Shown here: in pieces, positions 1-9,723 of the stretch
How the letters are laid out: every line of letters starts with the position of its first letter
Position numbering within the stretch: position 1 is the stretch's first letter
Assembly: GCA_001789205.1 (NCBI GenBank)
Contig: MFYT01000019.1
Coordinates: forward strand, 1-64,000
DNA: 64,000 nucleotides
From: Candidatus Raymondbacteria bacterium RIFOXYA2_FULL_49_16
GTDB lineage: Bacteria; Fibrobacterota; OXYB2-FULL-49-7; XYB2-FULL-49-35
Direction of reading: 5' to 3'
Program-made: the position numbers and the translations under genes
Notes under the pieces: model-generated
Told to the model about the DNA's origin: nothing
The model's database searches: none
What the model saw: the letters and a program-made list of their open reading frames with translations, nothing else

Positions 1-62
1 CGTAACCCCTTGTAGTACAACCAATTGAGTGCCATGTCTGTAGAATTTATAGTAAACTCACG

Positions 63-3000
63 CTAGGGCGCTATGGTAAAGACCGCACTGTTGCCGTAGA
101 TATTCGAGTTGAATCTGCTTACGACTTTAACGTAGTAGCTGTTTCCCGGCGCAATAGTGCTTGGTATTACCCATGTGTGACTTCCGTCGTTTGGCGTATT
201 TGCAGGAATAATTGTTTCCACCACACCCGTGCTGTTGTACAGGAAAATATCCACATATCCGCCAATGGCCAGCGGGTCGGTCCAGGTAATGGTGAGCGTG
301 TTGCCGATGGTATCTATTTGGCCGACTGCAGGTGCGATAACTGCAAAGCGGTGCTGGGTTGAGTCGGAGGCAGTTACAGTTCCTGTGTAGGGTCCATAAT
401 AGGACGCGCTTGTCCGGAAATAGTAGGTTCCGGCTGCGGGGCAGTACCATACTATTGCGGCAATTGAGTCTGTACCAATCGGACTGTCAGAATTCAGCTG
501 GGTTGTACCATTTGTTGAGTATAAAATGAGCTGCTGGTAGGGCAGACCCGCAGTCTCGATTTTGTACATGAAGCCTGCCTGCGCTGAGAACGAATACCAA
601 TCCACGTCGCCATAGGTAATCGAATGGTTCTCGGCTGTTCCCAGAGAGGCCATGGCATGGGCCTGGGAAAGCGAGTCGTCGGGTTCGTAGCTATCGGGTG
701 CCATGCCGCTGATGGTAAAGTTCTGGCTAAAGCCTGCCATCTGAGACACGGTGGTATTTGCCATGCGCAACCGGTACCTGCTGCCCGTTGCCAGTCCGGC
801 GGGAATTGTCCATGCCCGTGTACCAGTGTTGGTTGTGGAGCTTATGATGGAAAGTACATAGGTGCTGTCCCGGTAGAGCTGGAGAGAGACATACTGGCTG
901 AAAAGGGCTGTGTCCGGGGTCCACTGAATGGTGTACGCAGACCCTGTTGACCAGGTGGTACTTGCCGTGGGATCAATAAAATTCACTGTGGAATTTAACG
1001 AGTGTTCCCTTACTGACAATGTATAATTCCCAGTATACGTGCCTGTTGACGATGTGTTGAGACGCAGGTAATAGGTACCGGTAGCAGGGCAGGTCCAGAC
1101 AATTTGCGGAGCAGTGCCGCTGGTATAGGTCAGGTAGCTTGTGGAAGCTGCATTGTACAGGTACATATATGTTGTGTACGATGCGTTTGAACCCCGGATG
1201 ATATACAGCGAATCAGCAATTGCCGGGAATGCTACCCAGTCGGTATCACGGTAGGTGAAGACCCTTGACTGAACCACGCCATCGACCGTTATTGCACTTG
1301 CAGCGGTTTTGGCATCGTCAGGCTCGTAGCCGTCGGGTGTGAGACCGCTGATGGAGAACGGTTCGCTGAAGCTATACAAGGCTGTATTGTTGTAATCGAC
1401 GATTTTAATACGGTACTGCGCTCCTGTGGCAAGACCCGTGGGAACAGAAAAGGACTGCACGCCGTCATTGGCAGTGCCCGAAGCAATTGCCGCAACCAGG
1501 AAGGTGTCGTTGTACAGGGAAAGATTAACATAGGTGCTCAGCAGGGCCGAGTCGCTGGTCCACTGGATGCTGTACGACGATCCGGAGGACCAGACCGTGG
1601 AAACCGTTGGGCTGGAAAAGGTGGCAAGGTGGAGGGAATCCGCATCGACCACGGAAATGGTGTAGTTGCCATAGTAGCTTGAAGAATAGACAGCCACGTT
1701 AATGTAGTATGTCGCGGTGCTATCGCATGCGAAAAAGATATACGGCGAGGAACTGTACGAACCGCCATAGAGATAGGTGTCATACGAAGTACTGGCCCCC
1801 AGATACACGTAGAGGCGCGTGTAATGGTCTCCGTCGTTTGAGATCAGATATGTTTTTCCGCTCTGGCCGTTGAATGTGACCCAGTCTGTGTCGTTCAGGG
1901 AATGGGAATGTGCTTGGGCAGGCGCACCGATAATGATGGGGGTGGCCGTACCCCGGCTGTTGTCCGGTTCGTAGGCATCGGGAGCCTGTCCGCTAATGGC
2001 GAAATAGTTGCTGAATCCATAGATGCTGGCATTGCTCTGGTCAACAATCCTGATCCGATAATTACTACCGGTGGCTAATCCCGCGGGTATTGACCAAGAA
2101 TACGTACCATTGTTGTTAAGGTATGACGAATAGATCGTGGTCACGTATGAGGTGTCCTTGTATAGATAGAGGTATACATAGTCGCTGAACATAACGCTAT
2201 CAGTGGTCCACTGGAGGTCGTAGGTTGAACTGGTTGCCCAGACTGTCATTGTATCGGGTGCCGCGAACGAGGCCAGATCAAGGGAATCGGCGTCCACGAT
2301 GGATAAGGTATAGCTGCCGTAGTATCCGGAAGAATAAGGCAATATACGAATAGTGTAAATTATCGTGCTGTCACAGGTCCAGATGAGATAGGGGGTGGCA
2401 TCATAGGTGCCGCCGTAAAATGAATATGATGCCGAGGCGCTTGTTCCGCGGTAGAGGCTTACCCATGTCTGGAAGGTACCCTCGTTTCTGATATAGTATG
2501 TTCTTCCCTTAGTGGGATAAAAGGAAACCCAGTCGGTATCCGCGTACGTCAGCGTATGGCTTTGCACCATGCCATCGGTGGAGAGCGAACTTGCCGAGGT
2601 ACGGCTGTTGTCGTTCTCATAGACATCGGGATCCAGGCCGCTCAGATAAAGGGTGTCGCTGAAGGCGAATAAGCCTGCATCATAGTAACTTTCAATTTTG
2701 ATGCGGTATTTTCCCGAGGCAAAATACGAGGGAATGGTCCATGTCTGGATATTGTCGTTGGAGGTTCCAGAAGCAATGGTATATACCTGAGAGTCTGCGC
2801 TGGTGAACAGGTAGATATTGATATATACGCCGGGTGAACCAAGCGATGTCCATTGGATCGAATCATAGACCCCTGCGGTCAGGGTGTCGCTGGAATCGGG
2901 AGAGGTTATAGCAAAAGCGCCCGAATACTGGGAACTAATGGTAAAGGCTGGGCTGGTCCCGGAAATGCCGGGATCGTAGTAGCTTTGCACCACAATGTGA

Positions 3001-3647
3001 TAGTCGTTGCCCGATCCCTGAGGTGTTGTCACGGTCCATGAATATGATCCGGTGTTTGAGCTGTAATATGTTGATGATGAGATACGATAGAGGGAGTCCT
3101 GGCCTTTATAAAGGAATAGACGCACATAGGAACCCACGGAATCGGTGGCGGTCCACTGGATGGAAAGGGAGGAGCCAATGGTGACATTAGTTGCAACCGT
3201 GGGAGATGTTACCGAGATGATGCCGAAATAGCGTGAGTAAATTCTAAAATTGGGACTGAAATCATATTTTGTTGTATCGTAGTAATTAGTGATTTTTATC
3301 TGGTAGAGCGAGCTTGAACTGACAGAGGGAAGATACCAAAGATACAACCCGTCATTCAATGTACCGTTGATAATGGTTGTCACAAGTGAATCATTCCGAT
3401 AGAGCGAAAGCGTCACATATGTTGACGTGTCCTGCGCAACCCAGGTGAGTGTCAGGGAACTGTCGTTTCGCACAGAGGTGTAATATCGCGGATTGGAAAA
3501 GGCAGCCACTCCATTTGTCGTATTACCATGGTCTGTGGTATCAATACTATTTGGTCCGGTTGGCGAAGCGCTGTCTTTAACGCACTGGGTCAGGAACAAA
3601 GCGCAGAAAAGAGCCAGACACAAACAAAATAGGCGGAACAATTTCAT
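63..3647 (-). CDS. Large repeat-built surface lipoprotein (Kre9/KNH-like and PPC-like modules)
   Basis: The 1194-residue product begins with a lipoprotein signal (hydrophobic stretch, then LTQC, lipidated Cys at 22), so it should sit in the outer membrane or on the surface. The rest is repeats rich in Ser, Thr and Tyr. I count about seven copies of a Kre9/KNH-type Ig-like unit (core IQWT...LYL...NDG...IPxxLxxGxxYRIKI...FSxxFxISG). The first three run in a row (about residues 45-337); later copies alternate with four pre-peptidase C-terminal-like units marked by PDxYEPDNS and DTDWVxF. The last Kre9-like copy ends the protein. I see no enzyme domain. Such modules usually mediate adhesion or carbohydrate binding, so an adhesin or scaffold role is inferred. 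The gene stands alone; the opposite-facing sequence to the left is too short to interpret. Confidence 0.85.
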   Translation of the reverse strand: MKLFRLFCLCLALFCALFLTQCVKDSASPTGPNSIDTTDHGNTTNGVAAFSNPRYYTSVRNDSSLTLTWVAQDTSTYVTLSLYRNDSLVTTIINGTLNDGLYLWYLPSVSSSSLYQIKITNYYDTTKYDFSPNFRIYSRYFGIISVTSPTVATNVTIGSSLSIQWTATDSVGSYVRLFLYKGQDSLYRISSSTYYSSNTGSYSWTVTTPQGSGNDYHIVVQSYYDPGISGTSPAFTISSQYSGAFAITSPDSSDTLTAGVYDSIQWTSLGSPGVYINIYLFTSADSQVYTIASGTSNDNIQTWTIPSYFASGKYRIKIESYYDAGLFAFSDTLYLSGLDPDVYENDNSRTSASSLSTDGMVQSHTLTYADTDWVSFYPTKGRTYYIRNEGTFQTWVSLYRGTSASASYSFYGGTYDATPYLIWTCDSTIIYTIRILPYSSGYYGSYTLSIVDADSLDLASFAAPDTMTVWATSSTYDLQWTTDSVMFSDYVYLYLYKDTSYVTTIYSSYLNNNGTYSWSIPAGLATGSNYRIRIVDQSNASIYGFSNYFAISGQAPDAYEPDNSRGTATPIIIGAPAQAHSHSLNDTDWVTFNGQSGKTYLISNDGDHYTRLYVYLGASTSYDTYLYGGSYSSSPYIFFACDSTATYYINVAVYSSSYYGNYTISVVDADSLHLATFSSPTVSTVWSSGSSYSIQWTSDSALLSTYVNLSLYNDTFLVAAIASGTANDGVQSFSVPTGLATGAQYRIKIVDYNNTALYSFSEPFSISGLTPDGYEPDDAKTAASAITVDGVVQSRVFTYRDTDWVAFPAIADSLYIIRGSNASYTTYMYLYNAASTSYLTYTSGTAPQIVWTCPATGTYYLRLNTSSTGTYTGNYTLSVREHSLNSTVNFIDPTASTTWSTGSAYTIQWTPDTALFSQYVSLQLYRDSTYVLSIISSTTNTGTRAWTIPAGLATGSRYRLRMANTTVSQMAGFSQNFTISGMAPDSYEPDDSLSQAHAMASLGTAENHSITYGDVDWYSFSAQAGFMYKIETAGLPYQQLILYSTNGTTQLNSDSPIGTDSIAAIVWYCPAAGTYYFRTSASYYGPYTGTVTASDSTQHRFAVIAPAVGQIDTIGNTLTITWTDPLAIGGYVDIFLYNSTGVVETIIPANTPNDGSHTWVIPSTIAPGNSYYVKVVSRFNSNIYGNSAVFTIAP

Positions 3648-3715
3648 ACGTCCTCCGGAAAATGATTATATACTAATATATATTCAAATCCGGAGAAAAG
3701 CCAATGGGAGTGTGC

Positions 3716-4408
3716 CTAACTTCTCCGGCCAAAAACGCCTGCGCGCATGAGGTAGTAGAGAAGCGTCAGGATTGAGCTGACCGCGGCCGCAAGATAGGTG
3801 AGAAAAGCGGCATTAAGCACTTCACCCGCACGCGCGGCCTCGCCCTGGCTTACCACGCCGTACTCGACCATGTGTTCTTTTGCCCGTTTAGTAGCGTCCC
3901 ATTCAACCGGAAGGGTCACAATGGAAAAGACCACGGCAGCGGAAAAGAGAAGCGCGCCAAAGAGAAAGAGCGAGCCTGATTGCAGAATGAGGCCCAGCAT
4001 AATGACCGCGTACGACAGGTAGGAACTGATGTTTGTGGCTGGGACCAGAGCGGTGCGCACATACATCCAGGAGTAGCCTTGCGCGTGCTGGAGCGCATGG
4101 CCGGCCTCGTGGCAGGCAACGCCGATCGCTGAAAGGCTTTTGCTGCCATAAACATCGGGCGAAAGACGCAGGACTTTTTTCGCAGGATCATAGTGGTCTG
4201 AAAGAAAACCAGTTACCTCTTCAATTTTAACATCGGTTATTCCCGCGCCTCTGAGCAGTCGGCCCGCGGCCTTTGCGCCGGAAAGACCATTTACAGCGGC
4301 AACCTGCGCGTATTTGGCAAAGGTCGCCTTGGTCTTAAACGAGGCATAGAGCGCCAGGGCGAGCCCCGGTAGGGCAAACACAAGATAGAGGGGATCGAAC
4401 ATGAACAT
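3716..4408 (-). CDS. YugP-type membrane zinc metallopeptidase
   Basis: This 230-residue protein matches the Zn_peptidase_2 (YugP) family in size and layout. It has an N-terminal membrane segment (about residues 4-22), a zinc-binding HEAGHALQHA motif near residue 100, and two or three hydrophobic segments in the C-terminal half (about 125-165 and 205-225). In the family, the two His of HExxH and a later acidic residue bind zinc, and the active site is at the membrane. Its substrate is unknown; quality control of membrane proteins is a reasonable guess. The first ATG is used; a second Met two codons later is a possible start. It is transcribed alone, with the 4409-4529 spacer separating it from the divergent chemoreceptor gene. 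Confidence 0.9.
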   Translation of the reverse strand: MFMFDPLYLVFALPGLALALYASFKTKATFAKYAQVAAVNGLSGAKAAGRLLRGAGITDVKIEEVTGFLSDHYDPAKKVLRLSPDVYGSKSLSAIGVACHEAGHALQHAQGYSWMYVRTALVPATNISSYLSYAVIMLGLILQSGSLFLFGALLFSAAVVFSIVTLPVEWDATKRAKEHMVEYGVVSQGEAARAGEVLNAAFLTYLAAAVSSILTLLYYLMRAGVFGRRS

Positions 4409-4529
4409 ACGTGTGCCTCCTCAATAGACCTATAATTTAAAAAAAAACATAGTGCAGTATCCATAGCCCATCCATTAAATTGTACACATCACTGCATATC
4501 AACTATTTTATCCTACTAAGGAGTCTTGT

Positions 4530-6092
4530 ATGAACACAAAATCAATAAAATTCAGATTATTATCGGCGTTTTTCATTATCGGATTTGTCTTTGTCCTTTT
4601 CATGATTATCGCCATCCCCAACCGCACCAAGGCCACGGCTGAAAAGGTGATGGCTGAAAACGTCGAATTTATCGTTAAATTGCTTTCCGACAATCTGGCC
4701 CTTGGCATGCAGACGCGCGTTCTCGACGAAGGCGCTTCACTCCAGCAGACCCTTGATCTGCTCAAGGGCGGCATGGTGAGGTCTGTGGCAATTCTCGACG
4801 AAAACAACGCTTTTGTGACAGGGCTCAACGCTGACAAGGCGTTATTTATAGTTGATACTGTGGTAAATACGGACACGCTGCTCATGGTGCGGCGCACCAT
4901 GAAAGACAGCGACGGCAAGGTGCAGGGGTCTGTGGAAATCCATTTTTCAAAAGATTCCTTTGTGTCGAGTATCAAGCGTTTCATGGCCTTTATCTGGATT
5001 GCTGGCATCATGACCCTGGTCCTTGTGCTGGTCGCAGGAACAGTGCTTTCAAACCGGATTATCGGGCCGCTCAACAACTCCATCAGCATGCTTCAGGACA
5101 TTGCTTCGGGCGAAGGCGACCTGACCAAGCGGCTGCGCCTGGCATCGGAAGACGAAGTCGGCGTGCAATCGCTCTGGATGAACCTCTTTATTGAAAAACT
5201 GCAGGCCATGATACGGGAGATAAAAGCCAATGCCGATGAACTCAACGTGGTGTCTCTCCAGCTTGCCTCAACGTCGTCCGAAACGAGCGGCCTGGCCCAG
5301 AACATGAAGACCAAGGCAGGGCAGAGCGCTTCCATAATGGACATGATGTCCGGGTCGCTGCGGAACATCATGCAGTCGGCGAATGATTCATCGGCCTCGG
5401 TAAAATCCATAGCCCTTTCCATAGAAACCATGTCTCAGGCAATGGACGAGGTTGCGCAAAACTGCCAGCAGGAATCAAAGATCGCCAAAAAGGCCGATGA
5501 AATGGCGCGGAACGCCCGTGAAAAGATCAAGGCGCTTGAGGAGGTCACCCGGCAAATCGGAAAAATCACCAAGTTTATCCAGGACATTGCTGACAAAACC
5601 AACCTGCTTGCGCTCAACGCGACCATTGAGGCTGCTTCCGCAGGCAAGGCGGGCCTGGGGTTCGCGGTTGTGGCCAAAGAGGTGAAGGAACTTGCCAAGC
5701 AGACTTCAAAGGCCACCAGCGACATTAATACCCAGATCCAGAACATCCGGGGAACGGTTGAATCCACCATTACCGAGATCGGCGGCATTGCCACCATTAT
5801 CAACGAAGTGAATACTATTTCCCAGACCATTGCCGCTGCCACAGAGGAGCAGTCTGCCACCACACAGGAAATTTTGCGTAATGTGCGCGACACCAGCAGC
5901 AGTACCGAGAACATGAAGGGAACCTGCAAACAGAATGTGGACACTATTTCCCAGATTTCAGCCAATATTTCAGAAGTGAACACGTCGGCTGACAAAACCG
6001 AACAGGGTGTTCAGAAGAACAGGGAAAATATCATTAGCATGACCGGTACGGTCAATAATCTGCATAAATTGGTTGGAAAATTTAAGACATGA
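4530..6092 (+). CDS. Methyl-accepting chemotaxis protein
   Basis: This 520-residue receptor has transmembrane segments at about 9-29 and 151-174, enclosing a roughly 120-residue periplasmic sensor, then a HAMP domain (about 172-225) and a long signalling coiled coil. The signalling tip is the conserved hairpin around residues 355-400 ([23 protein letters not shown]), which contacts CheA and CheW. The sensor has no family I can name; a Cache/PAS-like fold is possible from its alternating strands. The C-terminus ends shortly after the coiled coil, without the CheR-binding pentapeptide seen in some receptors. An AAGGAG ribosome site lies just before the ATG. No che genes are nearby, so it is an orphan receptor. 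Confidence 0.95.
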   Translation: MNTKSIKFRLLSAFFIIGFVFVLFMIIAIPNRTKATAEKVMAENVEFIVKLLSDNLALGMQTRVLDEGASLQQTLDLLKGGMVRSVAILDENNAFVTGLNADKALFIVDTVVNTDTLLMVRRTMKDSDGKVQGSVEIHFSKDSFVSSIKRFMAFIWIAGIMTLVLVLVAGTVLSNRIIGPLNNSISMLQDIASGEGDLTKRLRLASEDEVGVQSLWMNLFIEKLQAMIREIKANADELNVVSLQLASTSSETSGLAQNMKTKAGQSASIMDMMSGSLRNIMQSANDSSASVKSIALSIETMSQAMDEVAQNCQQESKIAKKADEMARNAREKIKALEEVTRQIGKITKFIQDIADKTNLLALNATIEAASAGKAGLGFAVVAKEVKELAKQTSKATSDINTQIQNIRGTVESTITEIGGIATIINEVNTISQTIAAATEEQSATTQEILRNVRDTSSSTENMKGTCKQNVDTISQISANISEVNTSADKTEQGVQKNRENIISMTGTVNNLHKLVGKFKT

Positions 6093-6105
6093 TCCCCCTT
6101 TGCAG

Positions 6106-6150
6106 GGGCGTCATTCTGCAATGCTGGCCTGCGTCTTTTGAATGACGCCC
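6106..6150. terminator. Long inverted repeat between two convergent genes
   Basis: An 11-bp perfect stem, GGGCGTCATTC at 6106-6116 and GAATGACGCCC at 6140-6150, flanks a 23-base loop. It sits between the 3' end of the chemoreceptor gene and the 3' end of the TonB-receptor gene that comes from the other side. There is no good T-tract on either strand, so it may act as a bidirectional terminator or RNA-stabilising hairpin rather than a classic intrinsic terminator. Confidence 0.5.
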
Positions 6151-6171
6151 GTACATCAGGATTTATGCATT

Positions 6172-8247
6172 TTACAATCCCAAATCATACGATAATTTCA
6201 GGGTGAATTCGCGCGAGGGACCAGGATGCGGTGGCAGGTCACTGTCCACTACATAATATGGCTGAAGATAATCGTATTTTTGCCCCAGAATGTTATACAC
6301 GCCGATACCCGCAGTCAAATTGTTCGTCAGCAGGTTTTTATACTGCACGAAGATATTCGTTATTAATGACGGTTTTTCTTTGTCAATAATTCCGTTGCCA
6401 AACGAGCCGAACCTTTGTGAAATGTATATAAGCGAAGGGTTAATGGAGAGGGAGCCTCGGAGCCAGCATCCATTGAGCGTCAATTTGTGCTGTGGTAATC
6501 CAAGGACCATGTTTTCCTTTCCCGGTACTTCATATGAGGGCACCTTGTTTTTATCAAAAAAATCGAATTTATCTGTAATATGCGGGTTGGCGTAAGAATA
6601 TGTCACGTTTCCATATCCCCAACCGTATTTAATCCTGTATTCCAACTCAAAACCCGTACTCCCAGATCTTTCCTGATTTTCGTACCATTCAACGTCGTTC
6701 CCGTCGTTGTCAGAATAGTAGAAATAAATAATGGGATCGGTGATCGTAATGTCAAATACATTCAAAGTAAGGAACATATTGTCTGTTGGACGCGCACCGA
6801 GTTCCACTTCGAAAACAGTGGTGCGTTCTGGCGTAATCTCTGTGCCGTCGGGCGAAGGCAGGTTCATGTTTTCGATGCCCGGCGCCCTGAATGCCCTGCT
6901 GAAAATGGCCTTGTAGTGCCATTTTTCAAAGGGGCCGGTAATGCCCAGGCGGGGTGAAAAGGCAGTGCCAAAGGCACTGTGGCCGTCGATGCGGCCGCCG
7001 GCGACCAGGTTTGTGTGCGGTAGCTTGAGCAGGCCCTGGGCAAAACCCGACACATTGTAATATGAGATGTTCTTCTCATCGTTGCCAAAGACCGATTCTG
7101 GATCATCGAGCCGGTCTGTGGCGTAATCATAATAACCTTCGGCGCCCGCCACAATGTTCAGCTTTTCCGAATAATCATAGTTGGCAATGGTATTTCCTGA
7201 AAAGCGCAATGCGGACCGGTCGTAGGGATAGCGTTCGTCAAGAAAGTTGTATGGAATCTGGTATTTAATATTTACCTTGGGCGTGACGGTGAGGTTGGAA
7301 AGGGCCGCAATATCGTACTTTACCTCTCCATAATAGCCATCGAACGAGTTGTAGACAGGTGTTTCACCGTCAAAGTAGTCGGACGTGCGTGTGGCATAGC
7401 GGTCATAGATGAGACGGAGGCTCAGGTCTTTGATATTCACGTTGGCATTGACATTGCTAAAGGTCTCTTTTGCCGCGTCGCTTTCCGGACCATAGTAATA
7501 ATCCGAAGCATCGATATAAGGGCGGTCGCTCCGGTTTGCCATGCCTGCTGTGCCGGTAACGGAGAAATCAACATTGGTAAAGAATTTTCCAACACCAAAA
7601 TTGACAGCAGTACGTCCAAAGTCGTTGGCCATGGTGCTTGCGGATACGCTTGCTGAGACTCCGTTCAGGTCGTCTGATTTTTTCGTGATAATGTTGATGA
7701 CACCAAGTTCGGCAAAACCGCCATACACGCACGAGCCGGGACCGCGGAGAATTTCAATGCGTTTGATGTTGGCCACGCCGTAATGGTTGCCGAATTGCAG
7801 GGTTGAATAGAGGAGTTCGTTCATCTCCTGGCCATCAATGAGAAGCAGGACTTTGCCTTCGTGGCCCCAGATGCCGCGCATGCCCGGCCCTATGGCGCCG
7901 TCGATATCGTATCCGAACTCAAAACCGGGAACCAGCCGCAGGACGTCCATAAGCGTTCGCGCGCCGGAATTCCGTATTTCTTCTTCGGTAATAAGGGAGA
8001 TGATGCCCGGCGATTCGCGTGTGTTCATGGCTTTTTTCGACGACACGGAAATTTTCATGTTCAGCAGGTCGTCGACCGAGACGCCCAGTTTGTCCGCAAG
8101 CACCATGAGGTCTTCGAGGGGCATTTCCATAAGCTGGGCATAGGTGAGTTTGGCAATGTCTTTTTCGGTCATGGTTGCTACGTCGAGCGCCTCTCCGGCA
8201 AAAACAAGACAGGCTGCCACGGCTGCGAATGCGAGTATTTTTTTCAT
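6172..8247 (-). CDS. TonB-dependent outer-membrane receptor
   Basis: The 691-residue product has a signal peptide (cleaved near residue 19), an N-terminal stretch with DLLNMKISVSSKK, then a plug domain (about 70-185) with typical motifs: SVITEEEI-like region, LLLIDGQ and IEILRGPGSCVYG. A beta-barrel follows, ending in an aromatic-rich C-terminal strand. It would be an outer-membrane gated channel powered by TonB/ExbBD. The ligand cannot be read from sequence. It starts 20 bp after the YfiR-like gene, so the two are almost certainly co-transcribed. In other Gram-negative bacteria, receptors with this short 'LxxLxxM.ISVSSKK' lead are often paired with YfiR/HmsC-like proteins. No siderophore or vitamin genes are adjacent. 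Confidence 0.93.
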   Translation of the reverse strand: MKKILAFAAVAACLVFAGEALDVATMTEKDIAKLTYAQLMEMPLEDLMVLADKLGVSVDDLLNMKISVSSKKAMNTRESPGIISLITEEEIRNSGARTLMDVLRLVPGFEFGYDIDGAIGPGMRGIWGHEGKVLLLIDGQEMNELLYSTLQFGNHYGVANIKRIEILRGPGSCVYGGFAELGVINIITKKSDDLNGVSASVSASTMANDFGRTAVNFGVGKFFTNVDFSVTGTAGMANRSDRPYIDASDYYYGPESDAAKETFSNVNANVNIKDLSLRLIYDRYATRTSDYFDGETPVYNSFDGYYGEVKYDIAALSNLTVTPKVNIKYQIPYNFLDERYPYDRSALRFSGNTIANYDYSEKLNIVAGAEGYYDYATDRLDDPESVFGNDEKNISYYNVSGFAQGLLKLPHTNLVAGGRIDGHSAFGTAFSPRLGITGPFEKWHYKAIFSRAFRAPGIENMNLPSPDGTEITPERTTVFEVELGARPTDNMFLTLNVFDITITDPIIYFYYSDNDGNDVEWYENQERSGSTGFELEYRIKYGWGYGNVTYSYANPHITDKFDFFDKNKVPSYEVPGKENMVLGLPQHKLTLNGCWLRGSLSINPSLIYISQRFGSFGNGIIDKEKPSLITNIFVQYKNLLTNNLTAGIGVYNILGQKYDYLQPYYVVDSDLPPHPGPSREFTLKLSYDLGL

Positions 8248-8267
8248 GGTGTATGTCCTATACGAGG

Positions 8268-8768
8268 TTAGGATTCAATGGTTTTGCCCAGCTTAAAGAG
8301 CGCTGGTTTTGCCTTGAGACCGCTGGTTTTCAGACTTCCGGGATTTATCTCGAACCGGAGTTTACCGTCGACTTGTATCAGGTTGATGGCAGAACCTGCC
8401 TTGCCAAGACCGTCCTTGTTGGTTACAATTAAGGTATTGCTCGGAAATTTTTGTATTGCCGCGCCCAACTGGTTGCTTTTGTCCGGGGAGATAAAGAGAA
8501 GGTCGCACTGACCGACCTGGTCGAGTGAGGCGACTTTTTTAATGGTTATCTTGACGTCAGCTGATTTTTCCGCGATGATCTTGAGCTCATCGGTAATGGG
8601 GTCGTCGCCCAGGATAGTGATGGCGAATGCCGAGGGGGCTCCGGCCCATTCCACGTATTTAGTAAAATTGTACACCAGAAGAGCGCTGAATTTGGTGTCC
8701 TGCGCCAAGGTGTAATCTGGCACAGTGAGTGCCAGAAAAACAGCGATCAGAAACATGCTTTTTTTCAT
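8268..8768 (-). CDS. YfiR/HmsC-like (DUF4154) periplasmic protein
   Basis: This 166-residue secreted protein has a signal peptide (about residues 1-22) and a single YfiR-like domain: KFSALLVYNFTKYVEW near the start, then an alternating strand/helix pattern with ITILGDDP, CDLLFIS, NTLIVTN and INLIQVDGKLRFEIN. In Pseudomonas, YfiR is a periplasmic repressor of a diguanylate cyclase; many homologues lack that partner and are instead linked to TonB receptors, as here (receptor gene 20 bp downstream). The cysteines that stabilise Pseudomonas YfiR are not conserved; only one Cys remains in the mature part. A role as periplasmic partner or sensor for the receptor is inference. The family call is good, the function open. 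Confidence 0.85.
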   Translation of the reverse strand: MKKSMFLIAVFLALTVPDYTLAQDTKFSALLVYNFTKYVEWAGAPSAFAITILGDDPITDELKIIAEKSADVKITIKKVASLDQVGQCDLLFISPDKSNQLGAAIQKFPSNTLIVTNKDGLGKAGSAINLIQVDGKLRFEINPGSLKTSGLKAKPALFKLGKTIES

Positions 8769-9005
8769 GAAAGGTCCTTTGCGATGGGAAACAGGATAAG
8801 CCGTGAAAAGAATATATATTCAGAAAAAGAGTGAAAGCAAATGACAAAAAAGAAGGGGCATGCGCCGCGACGACAATGCGCTGATCCTAGAACCTGGCCA
8901 GTTTAAGACCATTGACTGAAAAGCAATGTACGCTTCTTGTTGCGCGCTGCGTGGATATAAAATATTTTATCAACAATCGTATGGAATGTTTCTCCACGCT
9001 CAAAC

Positions 9006-9611
9006 ATGTCTCCGTTTTTCCCGGCGCGCTCAGCCTCATGGTTGGTCCTGTGCGGGGGCCTGTTTTTTCCCTGTATGGCGCAACTCGACCTTACCAGCGC
9101 GAACGTACTCGAGAGCATCCGTGTCAGCGGCCCAATGTTCCCTGACTGCGGACCGTGCACGACCAAGGTGATTTTCACCTTCAAGACCCCCTCGGTATCA
9201 TTCCAGCATGTGAAAGGGTTCGGCTATGTGAATGTCGATTTTCCCAATGCGGTGACCGCGGAAAAGATGACGCCCATTCTCTATGCTTCGCCTGTTGAAG
9301 ATATCGTGGTCTCGGTGAAAAAGGAGAGCCCCCAGCCCTTGGTGGTAAAAGAACACGATGTGATCAGCGTTGATGTGAAACTCGCTTCCGGCGTCCCAGC
9401 TGATTATACGATTTTCAGGACACTGAACCAGGTGGCGCTTGTGCTTTCATGGGACGGCAACGAGTCCGTGTCGCAGGAAGAGAAGAAGCTACGGTCGTCC
9501 ATCATCACGTATGGCATTGTCGGTGTTGTGACCATCGGTGTTGTCATTGTCGTTGCCATGCTTTTAAAGTGGTCCCAGGACAATACAGGCGATGATATCC
9601 ATATCAAATGA
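9006..9611 (+). CDS. Secreted, C-terminally membrane-anchored protein with AMIN-like domain
   Basis: I do not recognise this 201-residue protein with certainty. It has a signal peptide (hydrophobic about 11-24, cleavage after CMAQ), a roughly 110-residue beta-rich domain and one strong transmembrane helix near the C-terminus (about 167-188), then a short charged tail. The domain pattern (FVYV-type strands, a gap, then DVISVDVKL and LNQVALVLSW) resembles AMIN domains, which bind peptidoglycan or target proteins to the envelope. It would be a bitopic inner-membrane protein facing the periplasm. It lies just upstream of the giant vWA-like protein on the same strand, so they may work together, although 112 bp separates them. 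A 19-bp tandem duplication marks its 3' end. Confidence 0.6.
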   Translation: MSPFFPARSASWLVLCGGLFFPCMAQLDLTSANVLESIRVSGPMFPDCGPCTTKVIFTFKTPSVSFQHVKGFGYVNVDFPNAVTAEKMTPILYASPVEDIVVSVKKESPQPLVVKEHDVISVDVKLASGVPADYTIFRTLNQVALVLSWDGNESVSQEEKKLRSSIITYGIVGVVTIGVVIVVAMLLKWSQDNTGDDIHIK

Positions 9612-9631
9612 CGATACCCATATCAAATTAT
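9594..9631 (+). repeat. Imperfect 19-bp tandem duplication at a gene end
   Basis: GATATCCATATCAAATGAC (9594-9612) is followed directly by GATACCCATATCAAATTAT (9613-9631), four mismatches apart. The first copy contains the stop codon of the AMIN-like gene, so the duplication extended only non-coding sequence. Confidence 0.6.
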
Positions 9632-9723
9632 AGGTAATCTTTTTATAAGTAATCTTTCACTCGTCAAGCGCTTGCATTCCTACGGTTTTGAGGTTATATT
9701 ATTATTATATAAATTATATTAGT

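Noticed and set aside
1-62. A partial gene at the left edge
   Set aside because: The 62 bases before the lipoprotein stop codon are too short and show no motif.
4508-5089. A 193-codon frame antisense to the chemoreceptor
   Set aside because: The chemoreceptor on the other strand has full domain support; this frame shows only low-complexity sequence.
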